Part shown: positions 1-14,717 of the stretch, piece by piece
Numbering within the stretch: the stretch's first letter is position 1
How the letters are laid out: every line of letters starts with the position of its first letter
NCBI RefSeq assembly: GCF_964340395.1
Contig: NC_135564.1
Location: 797,501 to 861,500 of the forward strand
Length of the DNA: 64,000 nucleotides
Reading direction: 5' to 3'
Origin: Glandiceps talaboti
Lineage: Eukaryota > Hemichordata > Enteropneusta > Spengelidae
The notes under the pieces: model-generated
Database searches by the model: none
What the model was told of the DNA's origin: nothing
The model's input: only the letters and a program-made list of their open reading frames with translations
Translations under genes and position numbers: made by a program

Positions 1-1569
1 TATTGCTAATTATTCCTTCAATTGTTTTATACACTGTTATGACATAAACCCATAACTTGACTTGTGATATCAAAATTTCCACACATAAAAGAAAATGTAC
101 TGTGAAAATGGTGAATGTGTGATGAACTAGAGTCAAATAAAAGAAGACTAAGAGACTACCTCTCAGAAAAATATAGAAAATATGAAATTATGATTTTTCC
201 ATGTCTTGTAAAAATGAGACTTTGTAAAGGCCTAGTGATTAAGTAATATCAGGTATTTTATTGTCAAAATGTGTGATGTGATGTGAAAGTCAAGGACAGG
301 GATGAATCACTGGCTGTAAGTTGTTACCTTGATTACAATAAATCATAGTCTGACATTTATTCTCTTTCACTGTTTGTTCTACATTGATGACATTTCCTAC
401 AGTTTTCATTGATTCAATATTGGAAAATGTGTCTCAAAATTGAAAGTTAAAATTATATAGTTGTAGTTCCACCTTCACAGATATTCAAAATGTGGTATGT
501 AGATGTTACAAATGTGCCCCTCAGAATTTCATTAACCTTCAAAGTTTTAACTTTCTCTATACCACAAATATTCAAAAAACATAAAATACTCAACAATTTT
601 TGGCAAATTTCTCAAATATGTGCCTGAAAATTACAATCTGAAATAACCAATCTTCAAAATTTTGTTTCCCTAATAAATTGAAGTCACACTTCTTTTCTGG
701 AAAAAAAAAGTGCAGAAAATTGATGATTTTAGGTATAATGGTGTTGAAATAAAATGATGGAATTATTACAATTGAAAAATGTGATCTAGAAGTTGTCATT
801 ATATTTGATAATTAAAACTTTTTATGAATTTTTTGCCAACTGTATGGCGCAAAGTATGGTTGTGACTATCGGTATGGTCCAATATTCTGCAGATTGTACA
901 GGCTATAGAAATAACGTCCATATGTGTATGTGTTTGATGAATAGAGTTAGCTTGGAATATGTATTGTGTCATTTTTATATAATCATTTCCTGAGGTGGTG
1001 TTTACTCAAAGATTTCCTGAACAAAAGACTTGAAAGTGGGACAGTTTTTGGTTATTGAATCTAAAGGAAATACTGTAAACCTGGAAATGGTCGCATAAGA
1101 TTTATTTTCGCTAATTTCGCTACAAAACAAAAACGCGAAAATAAGTAGTAGCGAAAATATATATTTCTGCATAATGCAATGTACCAGTATGGTTATTAGT
1201 GAAAATTAATTTTTGTGAACTCCATGAAGACTGTAAAATCGCAAAATTTTCTAGTCGTGAAAATATGCAGGTTTACAGTATGCTATTGGTACTACACCAA
1301 TGGTGTACTTATAGTATTTATGTCTGAAAACAGTTTCATTCCAAAATATATTTCAAGTGAATTTTATATAAAAGGGTTATCTGAAAATGAGATTTATTTT
1401 ATAGAATCAGTGTGTGTTTGGGTATTATGGTAGGACACACAATGTAGTGGTCAAATGTTTAATGGGGTAGAATTTCTCAGAGGTCACTCCAGACCATCGC
1501 TGTACAGTGTTTTGAATTTATAAGGGAAAAATATGTGTGCTACGTATTTTGTTTGTCATGAAGTATGCC

Positions 1570-1570
1570 G

Positions 1571-1609
<39 letters not shown>

Positions 1610-1887
1610 ATGTGTGTGCGTGCGTGCATGCATGCATGTATGTATGTATGTGTATATGTATGTATGTATGTATGTATGTATGGATGGATGGGTGGGTGGG
1701 TTTGTGTGTGTGGATGGATGGATGTATGTCTGTCTGTCTGTCTGTGTGTATGTATGTATGTATGTATGTATGTATGTATGTATGTATGTATGTATGTATG
1801 TATGTATGTATGTATGTATGTATGTATGTATGTATGTATGTATGTATGTATGTATGTATGTATGTATGTATGTATGTATGTATGTAT
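1570..1887. repeat. TG / TATG compound microsatellite
   Basis: A TG run grades into TATG with interruptions (TGCG, TGGA, TGTC) and then about 35 uninterrupted TATG units from about 1746. Open frames across it on both strands are artefacts of the repeat. Confidence 0.97.
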
Positions 1888-3968
1888 GAACAATAAGTTG
1901 CTTAGTGTAGTGCTCTTTGAACAAAATAAAAGAATGGCAAGCCCTTTTGCGATTTCTGATAACCCTATCTCTCCCCCCCCCCCCCATGAATTAATGAAAT
2001 TCACAAACCCCTTCATATTATGCAAATATGGTATCAAAGTAATCACTTTACCCAAGATCCCTTTGAACAATAGTCACCAGTTCCTCTAAGTCCTCCTGTG
2101 GAAAAGTTATAGTGACAATAATGGTACATGTATATGTGTATGTGTTACAATCAAACACCTGTATGATGGCCTCTGTTATTGATGGCATCTATTTGAAATG
2201 CTATCTTTACTGTACATCACAATTGTCTCCAGTCCAGGGTAGTGTCATGTGAAACGATATTGAACTTTTCATTAAACCTATCAGATTGGACAAGGCTGTT
2301 GCATATATATGTGTCATTCGTATTCAAATTAGATTGAGAGTTTTAGACAGACTACTTATAACACATTCCAATTATTTTCTCCATATTTGGTTTATTATTC
2401 AGCTGTTATGGTTATTCACACCTTTGTCAAAATTAATTTATTATTTTCAAAATTAATCAGATTACCTGAAATTGGTGAATTGCTCATCTGAATTTGTTCA
2501 TATAGACTGAAAGAATTGAATGTGGCTTCCCTGATATCACACAGAATGGAGATTAGGTCAAAGGTCAGATGACGAACAGACAAAATGGTGATAACATGAC
2601 TGAAAACAGATTAAATGTTCATTAGAATTCAAGAGATGATGTCATTCTCTAGACTGGTGATATGTGCGTTTATTGTGTTCTGTCAGCCATCCTGTGTTTA
2701 TTGAATTCTCGTCACCATCTAACCTATGTGATCTGTGTTTTACACACAGCTGATATACATCACTCTTGTCTGGAGAGGATGTTGTCATAGTTACGTGACA
2801 CACAGAATTTGATTATGACAGTAGTCGCATTATATATAAGCTGCAGTAATGTCATTTCTGAGGTTACATATTGAAAAATAATGATTTGGAAATGTAGGTT
2901 GTCCATAACTCAACTGTAGCCTTGCCATTTGTGGTAATTTCTTTGCTAAGGCTTCCTATATTGAAAAATAGTTATTTTTAAACGTGATTGTTTTCATCAC
3001 TAAAATATGACTTTTCCTCTTTAAATCAACATTGACATTTCAGGTTCTCCAGAATTTAACTTCACTGGTTGTACAGTGACTTGTAATAATGTAATTTTGT
3101 AACTTATTTAAAAAATTGCTATTTTTAAATATTTGTCATTTAAAATGTGACCTTCTCTCATCAAACCACTGTAGATTTTGAGATAACTCAATTCCAACAA
3201 TAACCTAACCTTATAGTAATTTCATTTTTAAAGGTTACCTATTTAACCAATCTGATTAAATCTGAGATGGGGTGAAATTGACTTGATGTCTTTATTTACC
3301 TCTATTTCCATTGCTTTATGTTGTTTGTTTTATTCTGGGTGATTACCACTTCCCACAATGACATAGAGCGATGGAAATAGAGGAAAATTAAGATATCTAG
3401 CCGTTTTCAGCACATCAGATTTTAATCCGATTGCTACAGTATCAATTCATATTCTGCTATTTATTAATGTTCTTTCACTGACACATTATCCATTTGTCCT
3501 GAATTATCAGTTCTTCATAAACCAAATTTCAACACTAGTCATCCACAGTTTTTATCCAATTATTTAATTTTCAAATCACTGACTGAAATATAGATTTGAC
3601 AAATGTCTTCTCATTAAATTATAACCACTTCATCTTAAGTAACCTAAATTTGAGGTCAGACTTGTCATTTTGTAAACGCAGCAGCGGATGAAGGATATTG
3701 TACAGAAAATAGGATATGAACAGAATGATGAATTATTCAAGGTCAAATAAAAAAAAAACGGAGCTGACTAACTCTTAGTGATTGATTTTCATGGTGTCAT
3801 TTCCCTCCTCTAGTAAATTTCCTGTCAAATACAGATTAGAGCGATTTATGTTGAAGTGTTACTGCATCTGATTTGAATCTAGTTATGGTGATTTTTAAAC
3901 TGACTGATAAAAATTTGTCAGATTTGAAATGTGAACATTGAAATAGATGTGAAGGTTTGGTTGTACAT

Positions 3969-4014
3969 ACATATGTACGTACGTACGTACGTACGTACGT
4001 ACGTATGTATGTGT
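3969..4014. repeat. TACG tetranucleotide tract
   Basis: About nine TACG units flanked by TATG/TACA variants. It is self-complementary (GTAC), so it can form a hairpin. Confidence 0.9.
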
Positions 4015-4170
4015 GAAGATTTCTGTTGTGTCAGCAAAAAGAATCTAATTGGATAAAGAAATTATGTTTAAAAAAATGTATTGTTACAAAAATTTCTATA
4101 GAGGTAGAAGATTAGATAGTGGTGGAGACAAACAATTCTCAGTACATGATATAAAATTTTGTTGCCATAT

Positions 4171-4358
4171 GTATACTTTACTATATAGCTAGAAATACAT
4201 ACATTTACACCTTACTATATTAGCTAGAAATACGTACATGTACACTTTACTATATAGCTAGAAATAGATACATGCACACTTTAGCTAGAAATATGTACAA
4301 ACTACATGTACACCTTACTATATAGCTAGAAATACATACATGTACACTTTACTGTATA
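4171..4358. repeat. Degenerate ~35-bp tandem repeat
   Basis: About five copies carry the core CTATATAGCTAGAAATAC followed by ATACATGTACAC, with one copy truncated. Confidence 0.8.
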
Positions 4359-6897
4359 TCTTTGAAGTTGTAATTTAATTTGACTGGTCTAACACAACAA
4401 TATTGCATTTGGGATTAAATTAATAAAAAGGACTTTGGTAAGATTTAGTTGGTTCACAAAACAGCTGGCATTTGATCTTTACCAATAAAATGTCAAGGTA
4501 CAAAATTTTGATTATTTTGTCAAATTTTATAGTGTTTGTTAAATATTCAGTCCATTGGTATTCTGCAGTTTTTTACATCAAAGACTATTTCTTTAAAAAG
4601 CTGAAATGTACATGTAGTTGTAAGTCGCGTGATATAGCCTTGTTGAGAATTTGTGACTCGAAATTCACAGCTCATTTTGAAACTAATTATGATGAATCAT
4701 GGGCTATGAATAAAGTAGCATCTCAGATTACGATCCCAGGGCAGTTGTGTAATGAAATCATAAAATGTTTGGGGGTGTGATGAAATTTACAATGGCTAGA
4801 TTTAATTGGAAATACTCAAATTGTATCAAGACTCAATATGAATGTCTATACCCTAAAGGCGAAACTACAAATAAATGCAAAGAGTGTATGCTATATAAAT
4901 GTATATGTGGCTTCTATTCTAAAGAGTATTGAATATTGAAAAGGTATGATGGTTTTTAAATTAAAATCTATAAACTCAGAAATTTGAATCAAAACCATAT
5001 CTTAACTATCTGTATTCCTTATGTTTCACAATATTTGAAATATAGGAAACTAATGTATTATAGAATTACTGCTGTGTTCACAAAAAAAGTAACTTTTTGA
5101 AAGCCATATTGTTGGTTATATTTCCACTTGCACAATGGAACGGGATTCTAACTTTGTTAAGATCTATAGCCATCAAAAAGTGTTGACGATTATTAGATAT
5201 TACTGTCATATCAGCCTGTCAGCTTGGTCTTTGCTCTAACATCTGGTGTTTTTTGTTTTAACGTTTATTTGAACCGTATGGCAGTGTGGTGAAGAAATTT
5301 TATATGATGATATTTCAGAAATCTGTTGAATTCTGTACATGTACAGTATGGTTATTGATGAAGACGTGTATATCTATACATTCTTAGTATAAAAGTTTAG
5401 AAGAACACTTTCAAGATTTAGTATGAATTCTCTCTGTCAGTTTCTTCCAATTTGGTCAATTGTCCTACATCATTATCTAGCTGTTACATGTAAAAGTTTA
5501 GTTTTATAACAGATGTTGTCAACCCTTACAAGGCCTCAGTGTCTCTCCTAGAAATGTTGTTTAGTATTTGGAAAACGTTGAATGTCTTAGCAAGCAATTT
5601 GAGATCCCAATATCGTATGCAGTAATGAACATGCATGACAGTTTATCAATTGAGTTACACAACAAGATTGGACTTGTCAATTAGTTAGCCAGACATGGAT
5701 AAGTTGATCTTAGGCAGTGTAATAAGTTACAATATACCTAAATCTGCTGTTGGCAAAATATACACTTTTTGTAATAATGTAATTTGCTGTTTAATTTTAT
5801 ATCAAATGGGGTACCGTATTATTGATCATTTAACTAAATGAAGAGAACTATACATCAACATGTCCATTTATACTCTGATAACAAAAAGGGCTGTCTTTGA
5901 AATCATTTTGCTGTCAGAGAATAATGTCAGTAAATACACGCACAGAGAGCACTTTGATGGAAATTATCACTTTCTAAGTAAAATTTTCATAATAATTTGA
6001 CATTAATTCATTAAAATGTATTATTTGTATGACTCCTATCTAAAATCAAGTTGTAATTTGCCGAAAAATTACAGAAAGTAAAATTATTGTGACACGATTT
6101 TGGAGGAATAGCAAATTTGACAACCATAAGCAAAAGTTATAAATAAAAAGAATTATTTCTATGATTCTAGTCAAAACATAATTTGAACTTTTACAAAGTA
6201 ACAGAAAAACAACAATTTTGATTAAACTTTTAGTGGGAAAATTATTTGCTATCTTGTGAGATAATATTTTTTATGTGACATTTGCCGACTTTTGACATCA
6301 CATCATTATCAGGGATAAGTAAGTGTATGATTCTAAATCTAAATAAAGTTTAGACATCTTGAAAAATAACAGAAAGCAAGAATTTTGTTTATGTAGGTAA
6401 ATTTGAGAATGCTGTGTTCAAAGTATATCATGTGTTGTGCCTCAAGAAAGATTACCAGTTAGTTCCAGATGTACGTACATACACTGTGGATTACTTCACA
6501 TACATACATCAGTAGCACTATTAGCCTAGAATCCAGGCAAATGATGATTTTGAATTTTGATTTCCCCATCGCAGTGATAGAGAAATTAAAGTCAAAACTC
6601 TAATTCACCTGGATTCCAAGCTACTAATGCAATTGGTGGATGAATTTGAGAGATTTAATTTTGGAGTGAATCATGATTATGAAGTTAACACCAGATTTAA
6701 CCTTGGCAATCAATCAATTCATAGAATTAAATCAAATATGTTGGTGTATGATCTACAAGTTCCTAAGTTCAACACTTTTCCTGGTTGCTAGTTTTCTGTG
6801 ATATCGTGAGTCAATGAGCTGTAAAATTAGCTTTAGTTCAATACTGCCAATATCCTGACAACAAAATTACAAATTTATGCTGGAATCAATGCTGTCA

Positions 6898-9166
6898 TGT
6901 TCTACAGTATAGCACAGTTGTCGGTCAAATTACGCTGGAACCCATGCTGTCCTGTTCTACAGTATAGCATGGCTATTTGTAGCCTGGAATCCATACTGTC
7001 CTGTTCTACAGTATAGCATTGCTATTTGTAGCCTGGAATCCATACTGTCCTGTTCTACAGTATAGCATGGCTGTTTGTAGCCTGGAATCCATACTGTCCT
7101 GTTCTACAGTATAGTATGGCTATTTGTAGCCTGGAATCCATACTGTCCTGTTCTACAGTATAGCATGGCTGTTTGTAGCCTGGAATCCATGCTGTCCTGT
7201 TCTACAGTATAGCATGGCTGTTTGTAGCCTGGAATCCATACTGTCCTGTTGTACAGTATAGCATGGCTGTTTGTAGCCTGGAATCCATACTGTCCTGTTC
7301 TACAGTATAGCATTGCTATTTGTAGCCTGGAATCCATACTGTCCTGTTCTACAGTATAGCATGGCTGTTTGTAGCCTGGAATCCATACTGTCCTGTTCTA
7401 CAGTATAGTATGGCTATTTGTAGCCTGGAATCCATACTGTCCTGTTCTACAGTATAGCATGGCTGTTTGTAGCCTGGAATCCATGCTGTCCTGTTCTACA
7501 GTATAGCATGGCTGTTTGTAGCCTGGAATCCATACTGTCCTGTTGTACAGTATAGCATGGCTGTTTGTAGCCTGGAATCCATACTGTCCTGTTGTACAGT
7601 ATAGCATGGCTGTTTGTAGCCTGGAATCCATGCTGTCCTGTTCTACAGTATAGCATGGCTGTTTGTAGCCTGGAATCCATGCTGTCCTGTTCTACAGTAT
7701 AGCATGGCTATTTGTAGCCTGGAATCCATACTGTCCTGTTCTACAGTATAGTATGGCTATTTGTAGCCTGGAATCCATACTGTCCTGTTCTACAGTATAG
7801 CATGGCTATTTGTAGCCTGGAATCCATACTGTCCTGTTCTACAGTATAGTATGGCTATTTGTAGCCTGGAATCCATGCTGTCCTGTTCTACAGTATAGCA
7901 TGGCTATTTGTAGCCTGGAATCCATACTGTCCTGTTCTACAGTATAGCATGGCTATTTGTAGCCTGGAATCCATACTGTCCTGTTCTACAGTATAGCATG
8001 GCTATTTGTAGCCTGGAATCCATACTGTCCTGTTTTACAGTATAGCATGGCTATTTGTAGCCTGGAATCCATACTGTCCTGTTCTACAGTATAGTATGGC
8101 TATTTGTAGCCTGGAATCCATACTGTCCTGTTCTACAGTATAGTATGGCTATTTGTAGCCTGGAATCCATACTGTCCTGTTGTACAGTATAGCATGGCTA
8201 TTTGTAGCCTGGAATCCATACTGTCCTGTTCTACAGTATAGCATGGCTATTTGTAGCCTGGAATCCATACTGTCCTGTTCTATAGTATAGCATGGCTATT
8301 TGTAGTCTGGAATCCATACTGTCCTGTTCTACAGTATAGCATGGCTATTTGTAGCCTGGAATCCTTACTGTCCTGTTCTACAGTATAGTATGGCTATTTG
8401 TAGCCTGGAATCCATACTGTCCTGTTCTACAGTATAGCATGGCTATTTGTAGCCTGGAATCCATACTGTCCTGTTCTACAGTATAGCATGGCTATTTGTA
8501 GCCTGGAATCCAAACTGTCCTGTTCTACAGTATAGCATGGCTATTTGTTGCCTGGAATCCATACTGTCCTGTTCTACAGTATAGCATGGCTATTTGTTGC
8601 CTGGAATCCATGCTGTCCTGTTCTACAGTATAGCATGGCTATTTGTAGCCTGGAATCCATGCTGTCCTGTTCTATAGTATAGCATGGCTATTTGTAGTCT
8701 GGAATCCATACTGTCCTGTTCTACAGTATAGCATGGCTATTTGTAGCCTGGAATCCTTACTGTCCTGTTCTACAGTATAGTATGGCTATTTGTAGCCTGG
8801 AATCCATACTGTCCTGTTCTACAGTATAGCATGGCTATTTGTAGCCTGGAATCCATACTGTCCTGTTCTACAGTATAGCATGGCTATTTGTAGCCTGGAA
8901 TCCAAACTGTCCTGTTCTACAGTATAGCATGGCTATTTGTTGCCTGGAATCCATACTGTCCTGTTCTACAGTATAGCATGGCTATTTGTTGCCTGGAATC
9001 CATGCTGTCCTGTTCTACAGTATAGCATGGCTATTTGTAGCCTGGAATCCATGCTGTCCTGTTCTACAGTATAGTATGGCTATTTGTAGCCTGTAATCCA
9101 TGCTGTCCTGTTCTACAGTATAGCATGGCTATTTGTAGCCTGGAATCCTTACTGTCCTGTTCTACA
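6898..9166. repeat. 49-bp satellite, about 46 units
   Basis: The monomer is 49 bases (core GCATGGCTATTTGTAGCCTGG followed by AATCCATACTGTCCTGTTCT and ACAG). It runs head to tail with few substitutions and no visible indels. Variant patterns recur at 294 bases (six units, 7111 versus 7405) and 392 bases (eight units, 8281 versus 8673), showing recent block duplication. Periodic open frames on the minus strand exist only because the monomer lacks stops in that reading. Confidence 0.97.
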
Positions 9167-9996
9167 ATAAAATTGCATACACTGTAATGTAGAAGATAGA
9201 TCCTGATTGAGGTCAAAGTTCATAGTTGTGCTATCTCTATCTCATATATGGAGTCATTTCATGTACACTATAAACCATAATAAGTGTGATTCAGGTACAG
9301 CTGGATGACTGCCTCCCTAGAGACTGACAATATAACCTTGATATATGTATTCACTTGACTTGGCAGTACAATATCAAAAATATGAAAAGGTTGATTAAAA
9401 TAATAAGTAGAATATATGGTATTAAGAATAATAACACATATACACATAGTGTAACTGTTATAGAATATTGTACAACTGAAGGAGAATTGTTGTGTTTTAT
9501 GAATTGATATGATAAAGTTATGTATACAGTATAGGAATAATGATGTATGTTGTAGTCTTCATTTCAATGTTGTATAGTGGTATTTCTGGTTTTGTTTTGA
9601 AATTGTAATCATTCGAAATCAACAAATAAATCATTTAAATAAAAAACGGGATACTTGGTTTTATTGAAAGTTCTAGTAGAAAAAGAGTGGAAATTGATGA
9701 AATGTAGTCAGAAGTAGGAAGGTGATGTTGACAAATTATATAATCCCCCCCCCCCATTTTTTTTAAGCAGTAGTCTGAGACAAAATCTGCGGAATTTTAT
9801 AGTAAGACTGAATAAATGAAAGAGTACATGTACAGAGATAAGATGACTAAGTGTAAACAAGGTCTTCTGCTATAATAGAAGATGTCCTATAATCAAAATA
9901 GAACATGGCTGCCTCTCTGTGTAGATGTATGTAGCCGTGTAATCCAAATATAGGATATTGTGTTAATTTTATTCTCTTTTCTCGTCTTCTTTTTAG

Positions 9997-10040
9997 GTGC
10001 CAAACCACCACCAGGACAAGATGAAGTTGATTCTGCCAGG
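9997..10040 (+). CDS. CLASP: CLASP visible exon 1 (linker before TOG2)
   Basis: The exon encodes AKPPPGQDEVDSAR after a split codon (phase 1 in, phase 0 out). A strong pyrimidine tract ending TTTTTAG precedes it and a GTAAGA donor follows. It belongs to the flexible linker between TOG1 and TOG2. The short length and lack of a conserved domain make it less certain than later exons, but the phase joins perfectly to the next exon. Confidence 0.8.
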
Positions 10041-13000
10041 GTAAGAATAGTACTGATAATTTCTTTCACATCTTAAACTTTATAACATGACAGCTGAACA
10101 GAGTGATTTTGTTAAGGGTAGTAAGTAGGTAAAAAGTATCCAGGTATTAACTGTCATTCCCAACGAAACTGATGGTAAAAAGTATAGAAATCTATGCAAA
10201 TTTTACCAGATTTCCCCTTCTCTGGTACCAGATTTCCCCTCCTCTGGTACCAGGTTCCCCACCAAAATGATGGTAAAAAGTATAGAAATCGATACAAATT
10301 TTACCAGATTTCCCTGTTAGCACGTTCTCAAACAGTAGCAAAAACTCCAATTGGTTGATAAACCATCAAAACAGACAGTGATATTGGTTAAAATAAGGAG
10401 AGTTGCAGAAAATGAGTATATGTGTTTTATTTTCATTTACTTTCTCTGTGTCACCTTCCATCACTACAACACAGACTGTATGAATGAAAACAACACACAA
10501 ACAAAATAACCCTTTCATTCAACATTGGAATACTGTACCTTATACCCACAGTACATGAAAATACATCAACGTGTACAGATACATTGGGATGGGAATACTG
10601 TACCTTATACCCACAGTACATGAAAGTATAACATGTACAGATACATTGGGATGGGAATATGTTCACTCACAAAAAATGAAGCACTACAGAACCACTACCA
10701 GGATGTTTTCTTCAATGTTTATTGCTGATATCTAGACAGGTTCTATAGCATCAAAACTTGCTCAGTAATGGGGAAAATATTTTCAGAGAATTTAGCTTTT
10801 AAAGCGGCACAGTAAATGAGACCCACTTTTTGGCTGAAGTCAGTATAGTATTCTGTGGCATGATAATACTGACACTAAAACTTTATTTAGGAATAATTTG
10901 GTACCAAAACCGTGTGATAAAAGGAGGTTGAGTACAGTAGAACTGACACTAAAAATTTGGTACCAAGACAGCGTGATAATAGGGGGTTGAATACTAAGAG
11001 GTTTGGTAGCCAAGTCTGGCATTCTTCAAAGTTTGTTGATACCTCAAAATGATAGCATAATATCACTTTTATTTCATATATGAATTCCTTCTGATAGCTG
11101 TAACAGTTGTTAGACATCATTCAATAACATCTAATCGTTGGAATAGTCTAAGGGTATTGTAATATGGAACAAAGGGTAACTCCCAAGAACTACAAAGTTA
11201 CAGAATGTCCCTTTAATGAAAATGAAACTATGTAGTTATGTGATCAGTAGATGGTAAATATTAAGTCTTGACAGTAAGTGCTTAAGATTAGGCTTCTCTT
11301 GTATTTGCCATACAAATGTCAAGAGATAGATACATGGAAACATTCCTTTCCAAAGTTTTGGTGATTTGCATTAACATTCAAAGTAATGACTGTACTTACC
11401 CTCTGCCCCTTGTCAAGGCACGTAGTCTGTAAACATATGATTTGTTTACATTAGAGTATAGTCAGGTCAAAGGTCAGGATATTTATCACTGAGACTGCAG
11501 TTAGTGGAGGATTGATATCAGCTACTAGAAGTAGAGCAAAGATAGACTTGTCTGACTGCATGTTGTAATGTTGTTGAATGTGGACTCTAGAGGGCAGTCT
11601 TCACATTGGTGCTCTTGCCGAATTTTCAAACTGTCTGATAATGGGTAATATGGAATTCTGAACTAAAACGGGGATACGTAAGGTACAGAATTATTTGTTC
11701 TGGCAGTTGTCCTGAAATTTTTGGCATGTATTCAATTTGTACTTGTACAATATGTGAAATTATTTTCAAGAAATGAAATGTTAATTTCAAATTTGAAATC
11801 GAAATTACAAATAATCGATCAAAAAACAGTATACAGACAAATTCTTGTGACCGATGACTTAGGAAACTGGTCTAAGACCCAAAGTCCAAAAGACATTATT
11901 TGTGTCCTACTCCCCATCTTCCCAAATCGATATCAGCTGTGTACTAACATTTGATTTGTAGTCCTGAAAGTATGAATGCAATGATACATGTATGTAGGAT
12001 GAAGTGAAAATTATAAATCAAAACAACCTACTTGTAAGTTGAAATTTGACAAGAATTCCATGTGATTCCGTAGTAAGGATGAAAATTATGGGGAAGTTGA
12101 ATGAGAATGACAAGGTCTTGTCACACTAATGTCTGTGTCTTGGTAACTATGGTAACATGGAATGGAAAAGATACTGTTTGACAGCATGAAAACCTGTGTG
12201 ATATGCATGTTTGTTTTAAATTGATACTACGTCCACACAACTATTAACCAAACATCATTTCACTGCACCTTTATTTTCATTCCATTCCACCCTCATTGCT
12301 ATCATACACCAGAGGATCAAAGCCAAAGTTAAAGCTGTTGGATGTTTCCTCCAGGTGAGAGGTCAAAAGGTCAAAGTGCAGGTCATGTCATGTCGTGTCA
12401 TGTCATCGTTCACATTCACTAACACTACTACAGCATGGTACCCCTGCATGTACAACCTTCCCCATGCATGGGCATCATCCAACTGCACAAAAGTTTTGGA
12501 AAATGATAAATTCATGAAATAGTGTAAAAGTGTAGGGGTAAAAATGGCATGTTTTAGGTTCATACTCTAATGAATTACATTATAATCAAATAAAATTTAC
12601 GGTATAAATATTCTTATTTTTAAGGAAAATTGACACTATGTAATCTGTAAAAAAATAAAATCAGAACATCTTTATCAATAATTTTAAATTGCCAAAGAAT
12701 TTAGTTCATTCCTAGTTTTATAACTTAAAGATTTACTCTGTAATATTCTTCAGGCAAAAAATGTAAATATTTCATTTAATTTCATAAGACTTATAAATTT
12801 TACAATTTTTCAAAATTTCTCAAAAACTTGACAAAATCAACAGTGCTATTTATAGGGTCTCATAAAATTATGTAATCTTTTCCAAATGCACCATGGGTAA
12901 TATATATTTGATAAACGGCACTATGTAAATTTTAGTCTTTAAGAGTAGTTCATACTTTCTATCTGATAAGTTTAGATGACTTTATCAAAATTTGGTTCGT

Positions 13001-14652
13001 ACTCCGTCCAATATTTTTACCGCTATCATAACAATTATAGTGAACCCTTACCTTTTACTTTTACTTTTACTTTTAATTTATCTTTTGTGTCTGCTATTTT
13101 TAACCCGTTTGTCCCTCCCTTCCAACTTATATCAACTTTACACAGTGGAGCTCTGTTAGATGGAAACCTAAAGTTAAAGCAGTTAACGCATTTACAGAGG
13201 TGAGACAAGTATTCAGGGTTAGGGCATAGTACTTCATTTGCTATGCTCTTGGTGAAGGTGAAATAAGTATTCAGGTTTAGGGCATAGCATTTTACATTAT
13301 GCTATGTTCTTGGTGACAGGGAAAACTTGCTCCTCAACCACTAACCATCCACTAGACATACATACATACAAAAATTTTGCTATCACTACTTTTTCTTTCG
13401 ATGTTTTATAAATTTTGTGTGTATTTCTTATAACATGTTACTCACTGTCTTCAAACTTGTGTTTAATATTTCTGTAATTTATAATATTTCTGTAATCAAT
13501 ATGGTCTGGAGAATATCAGAATCTTCGTCATTATGCACATCTTGACCAAATTTGAAAGAAAGTAAGCGCAAGTGTGTGACAAAAAAAATGTAAATACAAA
13601 TATGGAACTAATAAAAATGGCAACTTTTTTTTTTTAATAATGAAATTTGTTTTGTTTGATTTGTTATTATTTCCCACCTAATTTTATAATTCTGCTAATT
13701 TTTGGGGTATTTCTGTTTGATTTTCACACTTTGTTTTGGTGTAGGCAGCAAGTTTTAATTTCCATTGCTGTATAAAGACCCTTGTGGTGTCTTTACAACA
13801 ACTTTGGAATATCCCCCATGAAGTGATAAGAGTCAAAACATGATTCTGGCTCCCAAAAATACATTATTGGTGATTCTTCCATGTTATTGATGTCAAGGAA
13901 GTGCCACTCAGTAATGATGGTATCTTGAGATTATTATCAAAGCAAACATACTGACGTCTCCTCCAAATCATAATATTGATACATTTTGTAAAAGTCATTT
14001 ATTTTGACATTGCTGTCAGATATCCAGTGCATCCCGAGTTGCTAAATCAAGAACTAATACTGGTACAGTTAAAAGAAGTTCATCATCAGTATCTGGAAGC
14101 AGACCACAAAGTGGAGCCTGTAAGTCAGCATTTATTTTCACCAAACAAGATCTTTTCCGATACACACTGGTTGGAAACTCCATTTTACATATCCTTCACT
14201 CTCATACACACATGCATACATAAATGTACAATTATGATATACATATGATACATATACTTAGATAAATTCCCCCCCCCCCCACACACACACACACACATAC
14301 ATACACACACACATACACACACACATACATACATAATACATACACACACACATACATACATAATACATACATACATACATACATACATACATACATACAT
14401 ACATACATACATACATACATACATACATACATGCATACATACATACATACATACACACATACATACATAATACATACACACACATACATACATAATACAT
14501 ACATACACACATACATACATACATACACACACATACATACATAATACATACACACACATATACATACATAATACATACATACATACATACATACATACAT
14601 ACATACATACATACATACATACATACATACATACATACATACATACATACAA

Positions 14653-14717
<65 letters not shown>

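Larger units (their letters stand above)
1..9996 (+). other. CLASP: CLASP upstream intron (no exon recognised)
   Basis: I found no conserved coding segment here, although the phase of the exon at 9997 requires an upstream exon. The stretch is AT-rich intronic DNA with a TG/TATG microsatellite (1570-1887), a TACG tract (3969-4014), a 35-bp repeat (4171-4358), the 49-bp satellite (6898-9166) and a poly-C tract near 9746. Short open frames inside it have no recognisable product. Confidence 0.7.
10041..14019 (+). other. CLASP: CLASP intron between visible exons 1 and 2
   Basis: It holds two copies of a dispersed repeat (10161-10210, 10256-10306), an imperfect 62-bp duplication near 10527-10655, an imperfect duplication near 10840-11000 (shared core TTTGGTACCAA) and the two candidate cassette exons. 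The rest is unremarkable AT-rich DNA. Confidence 0.7.

Noticed and set aside
1533-2089. Long overlapping open frames on both strands
   Set aside because: They are translations of a TG/TATG microsatellite (Met-Tyr-Val-Cys and Thr-Tyr-Ile-His polymers). The same holds at 14185-14879, 25219-25504, 27878-28169, 39280-39652, 44608-45040, 54617-55196 and 57628-57852.
7104-7680. Three 77-codon minus-strand frames with repeated peptides
   Set aside because: The 49-bp satellite lacks stops in these readings. The peptides shift frame from unit to unit and have no start or promoter context.
6898-9166. CRISPR-like array
   Set aside because: Units are head-to-tail without unique spacers, in an animal intron, so this is a satellite.
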